Assembly (NCBI GenBank): GCA_030690365.1
Contig: JAUYGX010000153.1
Coordinates: 1-64,000 of the forward strand
Source of the DNA: Bacteroidales bacterium
GTDB taxonomy: Bacteria > Bacteroidota > Bacteroidia > Bacteroidales > F082
Direction: 5' to 3'
Length of the DNA: 64,000 nt
Part shown: positions 1-7,352 of the stretch, piece by piece
Position numbering within the stretch: position 1 is the first letter of the stretch
How the letters are laid out: every line of letters begins with the position of its first letter
The notes under the pieces: model-generated
The model's input: only the letters and a program-made list of their open reading frames with translations
What the model was told of the DNA's origin: nothing
The model's database searches: none
Program-made: the position numbers and the translations under genes

Positions 1-1
1 A

Positions 2-94
2 GAATTAATGGGAAGGAATCTCAAGAGGAAATTTTGCCACAGGAGAATTGAAAACCACCAGGGTTTTGTTTTGGCCAGCCACAATAACCGATAA
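2..94 (+). other. Possible C-terminal tail of an ORF entering from the left
   Basis: An open frame runs from the window edge to a TAA at 92-94 and gives about 30 residues rich in Arg, Asn and His. I recognise no motif. It could be the last residues of a gene outside the window or chance. No ORF in 95-265 looks like a gene by composition. Confidence 0.15.
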
Positions 95-265
95 GAAGCA
101 CCCATCATTTATTGAAAACTCTATTACCAATTGCATACAGCAAGCATCCTGCAATCATACATCGGATGCTGCCCAGAAAACCCATCAAAGGTAGTGTTAC
201 AACTGATCAAAAACAAGTTAAAATGATTAATAATCAGAGTTCGGCAAAGTCAAATCCCCAAAACA

Positions 266-412
266 CATGGTTGTCATTTCGACCGCAGGGAGAAATCTCC
301 GGGGAACAACAAGAGTATCTCCTTTCCTGGGGGAATTGGCTTCGCCAAACTTACGTTTCTCTCCGCAAGCGAATCGAAACGACAGGGCCCTGTTTTGGGG
401 CACTGGCACCGA
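266..412. repeat. Dispersed Bacteroidota intergenic repeat (FRPQGEIS-type)
   Basis: This stretch translates in one frame to SFRPQGEISGEQ and in another to ISTAGRNLRG. From memory this is the signature of a widespread non-coding repeat in Bacteroidota genomes, usually mis-called as short ORFs in several frames. It lies directly upstream of the HELAH-coding part of the damaged ImmA/IrrE gene and contributes in-frame stops (TAA at 413 in the HELAH frame), so it has probably displaced that gene's N-terminal half. Confidence 0.5.
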
Positions 413-421
413 TAATTTGTA

Positions 422-1005
422 CACCCCCGGGTGCGTTTTTCTTTTGCCCACGAACTGGCACATTACATCATTGATGAGCATCGCAACGATATCAAAAAAA
501 GATAACACCTATCCACGGATCTGTAGCGACACTCGATTCGAAGGTTGAGTCCGAACGCGAAGCGGATATGTTTGCTGCCTGCCTGCTGATGCCTGAAAAA
601 CAACTGAAAAAGGATATTTTTAAACGCAAATTTAATTTTACCCTCATAGATGAGGTTAGTCGCAAATACCAGGTAAGTGCTACCGCCACCATGTTGCGCT
701 TTATCGCCCTGGATCATTACCCCTTGATGTTAGTCTGCTCCAAAGCCGGAAAACTAAAATGGTTCCGGTACAGCGAAGATTTTCGTTTTCATTGGCTAAA
801 CCTGGAGATTGGCAATGGCATCCCAATCAATACCTGCGCAGGTGAATATTTTGAAGATGGCCGCAAATACAACGGTACTACCGAAACTGTTTTTGCTGAA
901 GATTGGTTTAAAATAAACCATAACTACGAGAGACGTCAGGTGTTTAACGAATATTGTATTTATCAGGACAGCCTGAATCAGGTGATAAGCTTGATATGGG
1001 AATAA
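422..1005 (+). pseudogene. ImmA/IrrE (M78) metallopeptidase, frameshifted and N-truncated
   Basis: Seen: 422-500 encodes a stretch ending AHELAHYIIDEHR, an HExxH zinc motif in reading frame 2. After a run of seven A at 494-500 the continuation is in frame 1, giving VESEREADMFAACLLMP and then an open frame to the stop at 1005. HExxH followed by ExEADxFAAxLLMP is the M78 (ImmA/IrrE) active-site pair. One extra A in the run would restore a single frame. Upstream, frame 2 hits a stop at 413 within a dispersed repeat, so the N-terminal part is gone as well. The family cleaves repressors or regulators of mobile elements and stress genes. The double damage makes a decayed gene more likely than a single sequencing error, although the A7 break alone could be an error. 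Confidence 0.75.
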
Positions 1006-1093
1006 GGAGGTACATCGTAAGGTGCACCAATACATCATCCTGACTATCCTGCTATTATATACAACCAATATGGGTTTTAAAACCCTGACAGGG

Positions 1094-1126
1094 TTGTAAG
1101 GTGTAACCCAAATCTTAATACCTTTG
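1094..1126 (+). promoter_or_regulatory. Promoter of dcp (TTG-N22-TACCTTTG)
   Basis: A TTG at 1094-1096 and TACCTTTG at 1119-1126 fit the Bacteroidota sigma-ABfr consensus (-33 TTG, -7 TAnnTTTG). The predicted start of transcription near 1131 leaves a leader of about 20 nt. Confidence 0.6.
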
Positions 1127-1152
1127 CATGCTTTCAATTAAATTTCAAACTT

Positions 1153-3264
1153 ATGCGAAAATATTATTATTTACTTACCATTATCATGATGATGACTTTG
1201 GGATCGTGCAATCAACAGGAAAAAAAAGAACAGGCAACACGGGTGAATCCACTGCTTGAAACGTTTAACACAACATACGGGGTTCCGCCCTTCGACAGCA
1301 TCGAAACAGGCGATTATCTTCCGGCTTTTACCACCGCCATGGAAGAACACAATGCTGAAATTGATCATATTATCAACCAAACGGAGGTACCTACCTTCGA
1401 CAATACCCTGGCCCGGATGGCTTACAGCGGGGAATTGCTGAGCAGGGTTTCCAACATCTTTTATGGTCAGATGAGCGCCAACACCAATGCAGAGCTTCAA
1501 AAAGTGGCGGAAGATATCTCTCCGTTGCTGTCGGAACACAGCGACAACATCAGCTTGAACCCAAAACTTTTTGAAAGGGTAAAAGCCGTTTATGACCTCC
1601 ACGAACAGGATTCACTTACCAGCGAACAAGCCTATTTGATTGAAAATGTTTACATGGATTTTGTCCGCAGCGGTGCCAACCTGGATGCTGATAAACAGTC
1701 AGAATTAAGGGAAATCAATAAAAAATTATCGATGATGGCTTTGAAATTTGAACAGCATGTGCTGGACGAAAACAATGCTTTTCAGTTGGTGATCGATAAC
1801 AAAGATGATCTGACAGGATTGCCCGAATCCGTGATCAACATGGCTGCCCAGACGGCGGATGAAGCCGGTATGACCGGGAAATGGGTGTTTACCACCCAAA
1901 AACCCAGCATGATTCCGTTTTTGCAATATGACCAAAACCGCAGTCTGCGCGAAAAACTGTACAAAGGCTACTTAACACGTGGCAATAACAACAACGAATT
2001 CGATAACAAAACACTTTTTTCGGACATCATCAATCTGCGCATTAAAAAAGCCCACCTGTTGGGTTATCCAAACTATGCCGCTTATGTGCTGGAAGAAAGA
2101 ATGGCCAAAAATCCTGAAAATGTGATGACCTTATTAAATCAGGTGTGGGAGGCTACACTGCCGGTGGCAGAGCGCGAAGTAAAGCAGATGCAGCAAATCA
2201 TCGACGAAGAAGGTGGGAATTTTAAACTCGAAAGCTGGGATTGGTGGTACTATGCCGAGAAATTGCGCAAGCAGAACTACGACCTGGAAGACAGTGAACT
2301 TCGTCCTTACTTTAAACTGGAAAATGTGCGCGACGGAGCCTTTACCGTGATCAACAAATTATACGGCCTCACCTTTAACCCGATTAAAAATATACCGTTG
2401 CCCCACCCCGATGCACAGGCATACGAGGTGAATGACGAAGACGGCAGTTTCCTGGGCGTGATGTACATGGACTTCTTCCCGCGCGAAAGCAAGCAGGGCG
2501 GCGCCTGGCAGGGCGAATACCGCGTGCATCAGGTACTTCCCGATGGTGAAGACATTCATCCTGTAGTTACCGTGGTGTATAATTTTACCCGGCCTTCAGG
2601 CGACATGCCTGCCTTGCTCAATTTTGATGAAGTAGAAACCCTGTTCCATGAACTGGGACATGCGCTGGACGGACTTTTTGCAAAAAACACCTATCCTGAA
2701 ACATTTATTCCCACCGATTTTGTGGAGTTGCCCTCTCAAATTCTGGAACATTGGGCCACCGAACGTGATGTGCTGAAAATGTATGCTGTCAACTTTAAAA
2801 CAGGCGAGCCCATTCCGGATAAATTGATTGACAAAATCAACAACAGCCGATACTTCAACACCGGGTTCAACAACATGGAATTTCTGGCTGCCTCCTTACT
2901 CGACATGTCGTATCATATTCTGGCAGATACCGGAGCCATTGATGTAAACCAGTTTGAGAAAAATTACTTTAGTGAACTTGGATTGCTAAATGAGATCGAA
3001 CCCCGCTATCACAGCACCTACTTTACACATGTCATTGGTGGTTACGAAGCCGGTTATTACAGCTATCTGTGGTCGGCTGTACTCGATCATGACGCTTATG
3101 AAGCTTTCCGTGAAAACGGGATATTCGACAAAACTACCGCCACCAGTTTCAGAAAGAACATCCTGGAAAAGAGCGGCACCTCCGACCATGAACAGTTGTA
3201 CCGTGACTTCAGAGGTAAAAATCCATCGGTAGAACCACTGCTTAAAAACAGAGGGCTGAAATAA
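1153..3264 (+). CDS. dcp: Peptidyl-dipeptidase Dcp (M3 family), lipoprotein
   Basis: A 703-aa zinc metallopeptidase that removes dipeptides from the C-terminus of peptides. Zinc site: FHELGH with H499, E500 and H503, and the third ligand E525 in FVELPSQ. The downstream DFVELPSQILEHW block is typical of Dcp rather than oligopeptidase A or thimet oligopeptidase. The N-terminus (MRKYYYLLTII...LGSC) is a lipoprotein signal with the lipobox LGSC, so the enzyme should be anchored on the periplasmic side of a membrane. Length matches the family. It is monocistronic: a promoter lies at 1094-1126 and 1 kb of repeats follows. With the S9 and S46 exopeptidases in this window it fits an oligopeptide-degrading lifestyle. 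Confidence 0.95.
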   Translation: MRKYYYLLTIIMMMTLGSCNQQEKKEQATRVNPLLETFNTTYGVPPFDSIETGDYLPAFTTAMEEHNAEIDHIINQTEVPTFDNTLARMAYSGELLSRVSNIFYGQMSANTNAELQKVAEDISPLLSEHSDNISLNPKLFERVKAVYDLHEQDSLTSEQAYLIENVYMDFVRSGANLDADKQSELREINKKLSMMALKFEQHVLDENNAFQLVIDNKDDLTGLPESVINMAAQTADEAGMTGKWVFTTQKPSMIPFLQYDQNRSLREKLYKGYLTRGNNNNEFDNKTLFSDIINLRIKKAHLLGYPNYAAYVLEERMAKNPENVMTLLNQVWEATLPVAEREVKQMQQIIDEEGGNFKLESWDWWYYAEKLRKQNYDLEDSELRPYFKLENVRDGAFTVINKLYGLTFNPIKNIPLPHPDAQAYEVNDEDGSFLGVMYMDFFPRESKQGGAWQGEYRVHQVLPDGEDIHPVVTVVYNFTRPSGDMPALLNFDEVETLFHELGHALDGLFAKNTYPETFIPTDFVELPSQILEHWATERDVLKMYAVNFKTGEPIPDKLIDKINNSRYFNTGFNNMEFLAASLLDMSYHILADTGAIDVNQFEKNYFSELGLLNEIEPRYHSTYFTHVIGGYEAGYYSYLWSAVLDHDAYEAFRENGIFDKTTATSFRKNILEKSGTSDHEQLYRDFRGKNPSVEPLLKNRGLK

Positions 3265-3459
3265 ACCCGACTCTTTAAATTAATTACCTCATCATCTGTA
3301 TATTATGGATGGTGGGGTTTTGCATAAATGGCGTATCCAATCATCTCCCGTACTGGACTTCAATTATTTTCATGATTCATCTTTTAGACCGGTCTTATTA
3401 ATCAATCGGTGGAGCTGCATTCAAGTATAATAAGTATTGGTTTTGAGGATAGATTTTGA

Positions 3460-3627
3460 GGTGCAGCGCACCGAAAATATTTATAGCCAATATAATACCA
3501 GTAGATTCAAGGTGCGGAGCACCGCAATATTGATTATACGCTTTAATAAACGGGAAAATAGGGCGGTGCGCTGCACCTTAAAAAGTGTGTTCTTATCTTT
3601 CTATAAATATTGGCGGTACTCCGTACC
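3460..3627. repeat. Four evenly spaced 13-nt palindromes GGTNC-NNN-GNACC
   Basis: Palindromes start at 3460, 3511, 3565 and 3615, a spacing of 51, 54 and 50 nt. Each has a 5-bp stem and a 3-nt loop: loops AGC, GGA, GCT and TCC. The third is the exact reverse complement of the first. The fourth is the reverse complement of the second except for a G-C to A-T change made on both stem arms. The spacers are AT-rich and share an AATATTTATAG-like word in either orientation. No protein-coding potential is convincing here. Confidence 0.7.
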
Positions 3628-3748
3628 TGTTGATTTGCACTTTTAAATTTTGTCATAAGAGATGATCGGATACCCCATATATTACTATCTAATTTTTAAT
3701 CTCTGGTTTATAAATTTCCTGTTTTACAATATTCAGTTGCCTAAATGG

Positions 3749-3965
3749 AAGGGGGTGCAGTCAGCTAAAGCCAGACTGCAATGGATTGATTCTATTCAGT
3801 TTTATTCTCCTACAATGAACATGTTAAAAGTACATCCATTGCAGCCGGTTTTATCCGACTGCATGTCAATCAGATATTCCTTTATTTCCATGTATTAATT
3901 ACTAATGGAGTAACCAAATGCCGTAGGCATGGCCGATATTGTAACCCGGGATTTTAATCCCGGGC
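3749..3965. repeat. 217-bp direct repeat, copy A
   Basis: Nearly identical to 3991-4208. It contains GCAGTC...GACTGC, ATGCC-gta-GGCAT and a perfect CCCGGGATT-tt-AATCCCGGG hairpin at its right end. Short ORFs inside do not resemble proteins. It looks like a non-coding, hairpin-rich Bacteroidota repeat. Confidence 0.8.
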
Positions 3966-3990
3966 GGTTCAGAACCATTGCTTAAACAGA

Positions 3991-4208
3991 AGGGGGGGTG
4001 CAGTCAGCTAAAGCCAGACTGCAATGGATTGATTCTATTCAGTTTTATTCTTCTACAATGAACATGTTAAAAGTACATCCATTGCAGCCGGATTTATCCG
4101 ACTGCATGTCAATCAGATATTCCTTCATTTCCAGATATTTATTATTAATGGAGTAACCAAATGCCGTAGGCATGACCCATATTGTAACCCGGGATTTTAA
4201 TCCCGGGC
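3991..4208. repeat. 217-bp direct repeat, copy B
   Basis: Second copy of 3749-3965, separated from it by 25 nt. The few differences (for example ggttttatcc versus ggatttatcc) show the copies are not brand new. The CCCGGGATT hairpin is intact in both. Confidence 0.8.
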
Positions 4209-4209
4209 C

Positions 4210-4256
4210 AATAAAAAACCTCCCCCACTGTGGCATTACCACAATAAGGGAGGTTA
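4210..4256 (-). terminator. Rho-independent terminator of the DUF4136 gene
   Basis: Arms AACCTCCC (4217-4224) and GGGAGGTT (4248-4255) enclose a second stem TGTGG/CCACA. On the minus strand the stem is followed by a T-run (A-run 4213-4218 on plus). It lies about 26 nt past the stop of the gene at 4282. Confidence 0.8.
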
Positions 4257-4281
4257 TCAAAAATCAAAGGAGTTTCAGAAA

Positions 4282-4860
4282 CTACTTTTTCGGTATCGGG
4301 AATCTCCTGAAAATATGTGAAACATGTTTTGGAAGGTTGCGGTCGCGGGTGGCCAGATTCTCGTCTACTTCCCCGGTACCGATTCCCTGCCATACCAGCT
4401 TTTTACCTGAAAGCTGGAAGATGTCAATCAGCAAAGTCCCCTGCACATAATCGCGGCTGGTAACGGTTGTTGAGTTAAATCCCGGTCCCCAACCATAACC
4501 ATAGGCCCATGGAGCTCCATAAAAGCCCCAGCCACCACCGTATCCGGCATAACCGCCATAGTGATTGGTGTAAGCCTCATAGTCTGTTTTATTTTTCAGG
4601 ATAACAAACATCGAAACAATCAGGTCTCCGTTTTTTTCAACGTATTGATAGCCCCTGCGTTCCATCTCGTTTTTAACAGCATCCTCAATGGTTTGCCTGT
4701 CGTAGGCATTTACTAATGAATCGTTATGCCTGTCCCATGGATACAGGCTAAAGGTTTTAAACGACTTAAAATCAACGTCTTTATCATAGTTATTCGTCAC
4801 CTGAAGCGAACTGCATGAATAAAGAAGTACAATCAATAAAGGAATTAGAATCTTTTTCAT
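4282..4860 (-). CDS. DUF4136 domain lipoprotein
   Basis: 192 aa. The N-terminus MKKILIPLLIVLLYSCSS is a lipoprotein signal with lipobox LYSC. The rest matches the DUF4136 pattern: a VTNNYDKDVDFKSFKTF block, an Asp/Glu-rich middle with NEMERRGY, then a Gly/Tyr/Trp-rich stretch (about residues 105-130) and a C-terminal QGTLLIDIF...LVWQGIGTGEV strand pair. The family is periplasmic or outer-membrane associated in Bacteroidota and has no assigned activity. It has its own promoter box (4919-4926) overlapping the end of hipT, and a terminator at 4210-4256. Confidence 0.85.
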   Translation of the reverse strand: MKKILIPLLIVLLYSCSSLQVTNNYDKDVDFKSFKTFSLYPWDRHNDSLVNAYDRQTIEDAVKNEMERRGYQYVEKNGDLIVSMFVILKNKTDYEAYTNHYGGYAGYGGGWGFYGAPWAYGYGWGPGFNSTTVTSRDYVQGTLLIDIFQLSGKKLVWQGIGTGEVDENLATRDRNLPKHVSHIFRRFPIPKK

Positions 4861-4918
4861 AGTAGGTTATATTGGTTAAAACTGTGTGGTTATATCGTTT
4901 TCAACTTTTGATTTTTTT

Positions 4919-4926
4919 CAAATTTA
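4919..4926 (-). promoter_or_regulatory. -7 box TAAATTTG for the DUF4136 gene
   Basis: CAAATTTA on plus reads TAAATTTG on minus and overlaps the hipT stop codon. Predicted leader about 50 nt. No clear -33 element was identified. Confidence 0.4.
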
Positions 4927-5904
4927 CATCAAATGTTTTAACCGCCCCTGATATGACTGCCAAAAATTTCTTTTTGTTTTCTCATCCAGGAAGGAAGAAC
5001 GGGTCAACTTTTCTACCAAATGTGATTGACCTGACATAAGTCTCACAATATCTTGATAAATTTTTCGATTAATTTCAGCGAGCTCTGCAACTTTAGCAAA
5101 CTGCTGGCCAATTTTTCCTTGTACTAAGTTCCGGGGTAAAAGACCTTCTTCCAGAGCAAAATCACTGTCTTTTATATGAATACGACTATTCAATAAGTCG
5201 TAAGCCGGACTTAACCTAAAGTCTCCCATTGACGTTTCAAGTAGTGAAAAATTTTTATAATGAGCATCACCATTTGAAAACAGGTAGTTAAACATTAATA
5301 CTCTTAAGAGCTTAGGTGCTTCAATTTTGTATGCAGGCACAAAAGATTTCATTATTTGAAACAACTCCAAAAAATTTCCCGAATATTTATAATGTTCACC
5401 ATGAGTCTGGGGTGTCCTCCCTGCAAGTGATGCGAAATCCTCCTGGGCCAATTTGCTGCCATTATTATCAATATCAAATCTTTTTGTAATATAAGCTGGT
5501 GCTCCATTATTGAAAAAGATCAGTGCATTTTCAGCAGTGCTTATACCAAAAACCTGCCGGGCAATTTGCATCGTTAGATGCTCGTTTGCTGGCATTTGGT
5601 CTGGTTTTTTACCAAATCCCGGAATTGGTTTTAAGATATGTGTACCTCTTTCCCCTTCATTAGCAAGTCTCAACTTATTTTTTTCGAGAATAACAGTAAA
5701 CTTTTCCTGAACTCCGGAAATAGATAATCGGTTTCGGTTTTCTTCAAATAGTTCATCTGTTTCAGGATTAGAAGCAGGCGAATCGTATGGTAATACATGA
5801 TATACTTTTTTGCCTTGAAAGACCCTGTTCAAACAGACTCTGCTATATGTGTTAAATCCTTCAGCTAAGGTTCCTGGACAGTATTTTATTTCCGGCAAAT
5901 TCAT
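4924..5904 (-). CDS. hipT: HipT-like short HipA kinase (toxin of HipBST)
   Basis: 326 aa. A HipA-family Ser/Thr kinase that lacks the N-terminal subdomain present in about 440-aa HipA of E. coli K-12. That subdomain is encoded separately just upstream (hipS), the hallmark of HipBST. Visible kinase parts: the Gly-rich loop RLSISGVQEKF (about residue 60), an ATP-binding THILKPIPG strand, the catalytic loop FSNGDAHYKNFSL and the metal-binding SPAYDLLNS. The start ATG overlaps the hipS stop (ATGA), implying coupled translation. In enteropathogenic E. coli, HipT phosphorylates tryptophanyl-tRNA synthetase and HipS neutralises it. The target here is not known: the TrpS in this window has Gly at the equivalent site. 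Confidence 0.85.
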   Translation of the reverse strand: MNLPEIKYCPGTLAEGFNTYSRVCLNRVFQGKKVYHVLPYDSPASNPETDELFEENRNRLSISGVQEKFTVILEKNKLRLANEGERGTHILKPIPGFGKKPDQMPANEHLTMQIARQVFGISTAENALIFFNNGAPAYITKRFDIDNNGSKLAQEDFASLAGRTPQTHGEHYKYSGNFLELFQIMKSFVPAYKIEAPKLLRVLMFNYLFSNGDAHYKNFSLLETSMGDFRLSPAYDLLNSRIHIKDSDFALEEGLLPRNLVQGKIGQQFAKVAELAEINRKIYQDIVRLMSGQSHLVEKLTRSSFLDEKTKRNFWQSYQGRLKHLM

Positions 5905-6230
5905 TCTTCATCAATTTTTATTACTGTTACTGCGCCAATACTGTCATTTCTGGCAATGGTAATAAGCAATCCGAAATAATCATTTGAGTCAATTCTATTG
6001 TATTTACAGACTAATTGTTTATTCGAACCTTCAGGAAGCATATTGTAAAAGAAGGGGAATAGAATTTTTGAATGATATTCCTGTCTGTTTTTAGGTAAAG
6101 TCAGGCTTATTCCACTTTTTTTACTGTCAGACATCCAAGTATCATGGTAACGAAAAGTAAATGTACCATCATTGTGTTGGATTAACAATCCAGCTTCTTC
6201 ATTTTTATATACTATTTTTGCCTGTCTCAT
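5901..6230 (-). CDS. hipS: HipS-like antitoxin (HipA N-terminal subdomain)
   Basis: 109 aa, matching only the N-terminal subdomain 1 of HipA: VYKNEEAGLLIQHNDGTFTFRY at the start, SLTLP in the middle, FFYNMLPEGSNK and a DYFGLLITIARNDSIGAV end. In the described HipBST system this stand-alone domain is the protein that inhibits the HipT kinase. It overlaps hipB by 26 nt and hipT by 4 nt, so the three products are likely made in fixed ratio. Confidence 0.85.
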   Translation of the reverse strand: MRQAKIVYKNEEAGLLIQHNDGTFTFRYHDTWMSDSKKSGISLTLPKNRQEYHSKILFPFFYNMLPEGSNKQLVCKYNRIDSNDYFGLLITIARNDSIGAVTVIKIDEE

Positions 6231-6444
6231 CGTTACGGGTCATATTTTTGATTTTTAAGCCAATTTCCAAGCCTAATACATCAGCTAATTTCTGTAGAGT
6301 CAACAATGTTGGATTCCCTTTTCCACTTTCAAACTGCTTTAAGGTTCTTAACCCGACTCCTGAAAGATTAGCCAGGGTTTCTTGTGTTACTTGCAAAACC
6401 TCTCTGCGTTCTTTAATCGTTCTTACTAGTTTCTCGAAGTGCAT
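6205..6444 (-). CDS. hipB: HipB-like XRE-family repressor
   Basis: 79 aa from the ATG at 6444. A longer in-frame ORF reaches 6585 but would include the promoter and operator region, and its first 47 residues look non-coding. Helix-turn-helix: VTQETLANLSGVGLRTLKQFESGKGNPTL split as helix 2, turn and recognition helix, typical of HipB/XRE regulators. Expected to repress its own operon, helped by HipS or HipT. First gene of hipB-hipS-hipT. Confidence 0.85.
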   Translation of the reverse strand: MHFEKLVRTIKERREVLQVTQETLANLSGVGLRTLKQFESGKGNPTLLTLQKLADVLGLEIGLKIKNMTRNDETGKNSI

Positions 6445-6462
6445 TTTACAGCTCTTTTTATA

Positions 6463-6497
6463 CAAAAATAGATAAAAAAACCCAGACTTAAAACAAA
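6463..6497 (-). promoter_or_regulatory. Promoter of hipBST
   Basis: On minus: TTTG (plus 6494-6497), 23 nt, TATTTTTG (plus 6463-6470). This gives a leader of about 14 nt to the ATG at 6444, supporting the short HipB start. Confidence 0.6.
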
Positions 6498-6577
6498 TAG
6501 TGCAATTTAGTGCACATAAAGAAGGTTTTTCAGCTATTTCGCCATGTTTTCTCTTTAAAGTGTAGTTTGCTGCACTA
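6498..6577. promoter_or_regulatory. Candidate HipB operators (TAGTGCA heptamers)
   Basis: TAGTGCA occurs at 6498-6504 and 6508-6514 as a direct pair, and inverted as TGCACTA at 6571-6577. The last pairs with AGTGTA at 6559-6564 to form an imperfect palindrome. They sit immediately upstream of the hipBST -33 element, where a repressor or co-repressor complex would act. The heptamer was noticed by eye; binding is inferred. Confidence 0.45.
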
Positions 6578-6603
6578 TTTCTCAAAATAAATAACCGGGT
6601 GTA

Positions 6604-6767
6604 AGAAACTGTTTAAATTTTCCCGTAGGGAAAGTATATGGGTAGAAAACGGAATAAAACTGTAATTGTATCGTCCGCCTCAGGCCGACGATATAAACAA
6701 ATAAAATGATTCTTCTACCCATATTTGGCTCCTAACGGAGCCTAATACAAAATTTAGACAGTTTCTA
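6604..6767. repeat. Nested palindromic repeat (164 bp)
   Basis: Outer arms AGAAACTGTTTAAATTTT and AAAATTTAGACAGTTTCT, a second nested pair ATATGGGTAGAA/TTCTACCCATAT, an inner TATCGTC...GACGATA, and small local hairpins TTTCCCgtaGGGAAA and GGCTCCtaacGGAGCC. The whole unit could fold into one long branched structure. The outer arms are shared with the 53-bp hairpin at 62970-63022. It lies between divergent hipB and recX; no gene is present in 6586-6844. Confidence 0.75.
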
Positions 6768-6844
6768 ATAATTCTCAATTAAAAAAGCACTTCAGCCAAC
6801 TAACAACCTGAATTTCTTTTTACTTTAGTAAAATAAATTACCCC

Positions 6845-7297
6845 ATGAGTCCCGACCACTTATATATGCTCGAAAAGGCCAAAAATTACTGCGCCTATCA
6901 GGAACGCTGCCTGTTTGATGTAAAATCGAAACTTGACGAATGGCAGGTTGAAGAAACCACCGCCATTAAGATTATTCAGGAATTGGAAAAGGACGGTTTC
7001 CTCAACGAAGAACGCTACTCGATGGCTTTTGCCATAGGGAAAATGCGGCATAACAAATGGGGTAAAAACAAAATCATTTACGCCTTGCGCCAAAAGCAGG
7101 TTCCTGACCTCTACATCCAAATGGCCATCAATTCGTTGGACGAAGAAGAGTACTTACATATGCTCAAAGCCATTATCTCATCCAAAAAAACAACCGAAGC
7201 CCACAGTTTTAAAGAACAAGCCCTGCTGGTGGCCTACGCACAGCAAAAAGGATTTCAGGCCTCTCTCGCCTGGAAAGTAATTCGGGGTGAGATATAG
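6845..7297 (+). CDS. recX: RecX family regulatory protein
   Basis: 150 aa of helical repeats as in RecX: ALxYC-type opening KAKNYCAYQERCLFDVKSKL, then EELEKDGFLNEERYSMAFAIGKMRHNKWGKNKIIYALRQKQV, the conserved first module. RecX binds RecA filaments and limits recombination. It is short but within the family range. recA is not adjacent. The gene is separated from prfB by 55 nt that contain the prfB promoter. TACTTTAG near 6821 is a near-match to the -7 consensus. Confidence 0.85.
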   Translation: MSPDHLYMLEKAKNYCAYQERCLFDVKSKLDEWQVEETTAIKIIQELEKDGFLNEERYSMAFAIGKMRHNKWGKNKIIYALRQKQVPDLYIQMAINSLDEEEYLHMLKAIISSKKTTEAHSFKEQALLVAYAQQKGFQASLAWKVIRGEI

Positions 7298-7307
7298 ACA
7301 ATGGATG

Positions 7308-7337
7308 TTGAGGGTTAAACTCAAATGGCTACTTTTG
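7308..7337 (+). promoter_or_regulatory. Promoter of prfB (TTG-N19-TACTTTTG)
   Basis: TTG at 7308-7310, 19 nt, TACTTTTG at 7330-7337: the cleanest Bacteroidota promoter in the window. Predicted leader about 10 nt. Confidence 0.7.
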
Positions 7338-7352
7338 CAAAAAAACTGAACT

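Noticed and set aside
112-548. ORFs giving SFRPQGEIS and ISTAGRNLRG peptides
   Set aside because: They are translations of a dispersed non-coding repeat in several frames, not proteins.
3460-3627. Possible short CRISPR array
   Set aside because: The units are 13-nt palindromes in both orientations, the spacers share sequence with each other, and no cas genes are present.
3437-4450. Several ORFs of 60-90 codons in the repeat region
   Set aside because: They run across hairpin repeats, repeat in both copies, and have no protein-like composition.
4924-5904. HipT read as a truncated HipA pseudogene
   Set aside because: The missing N-terminal subdomain is encoded intact as hipS next door with a 4-nt overlap, and kinase motifs are complete.
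6445-6585. N-terminal extension of HipB to 6585
   Set aside because: It would include the promoter and operators; composition is not protein-like; the ATG at 6444 fits the transcript start.
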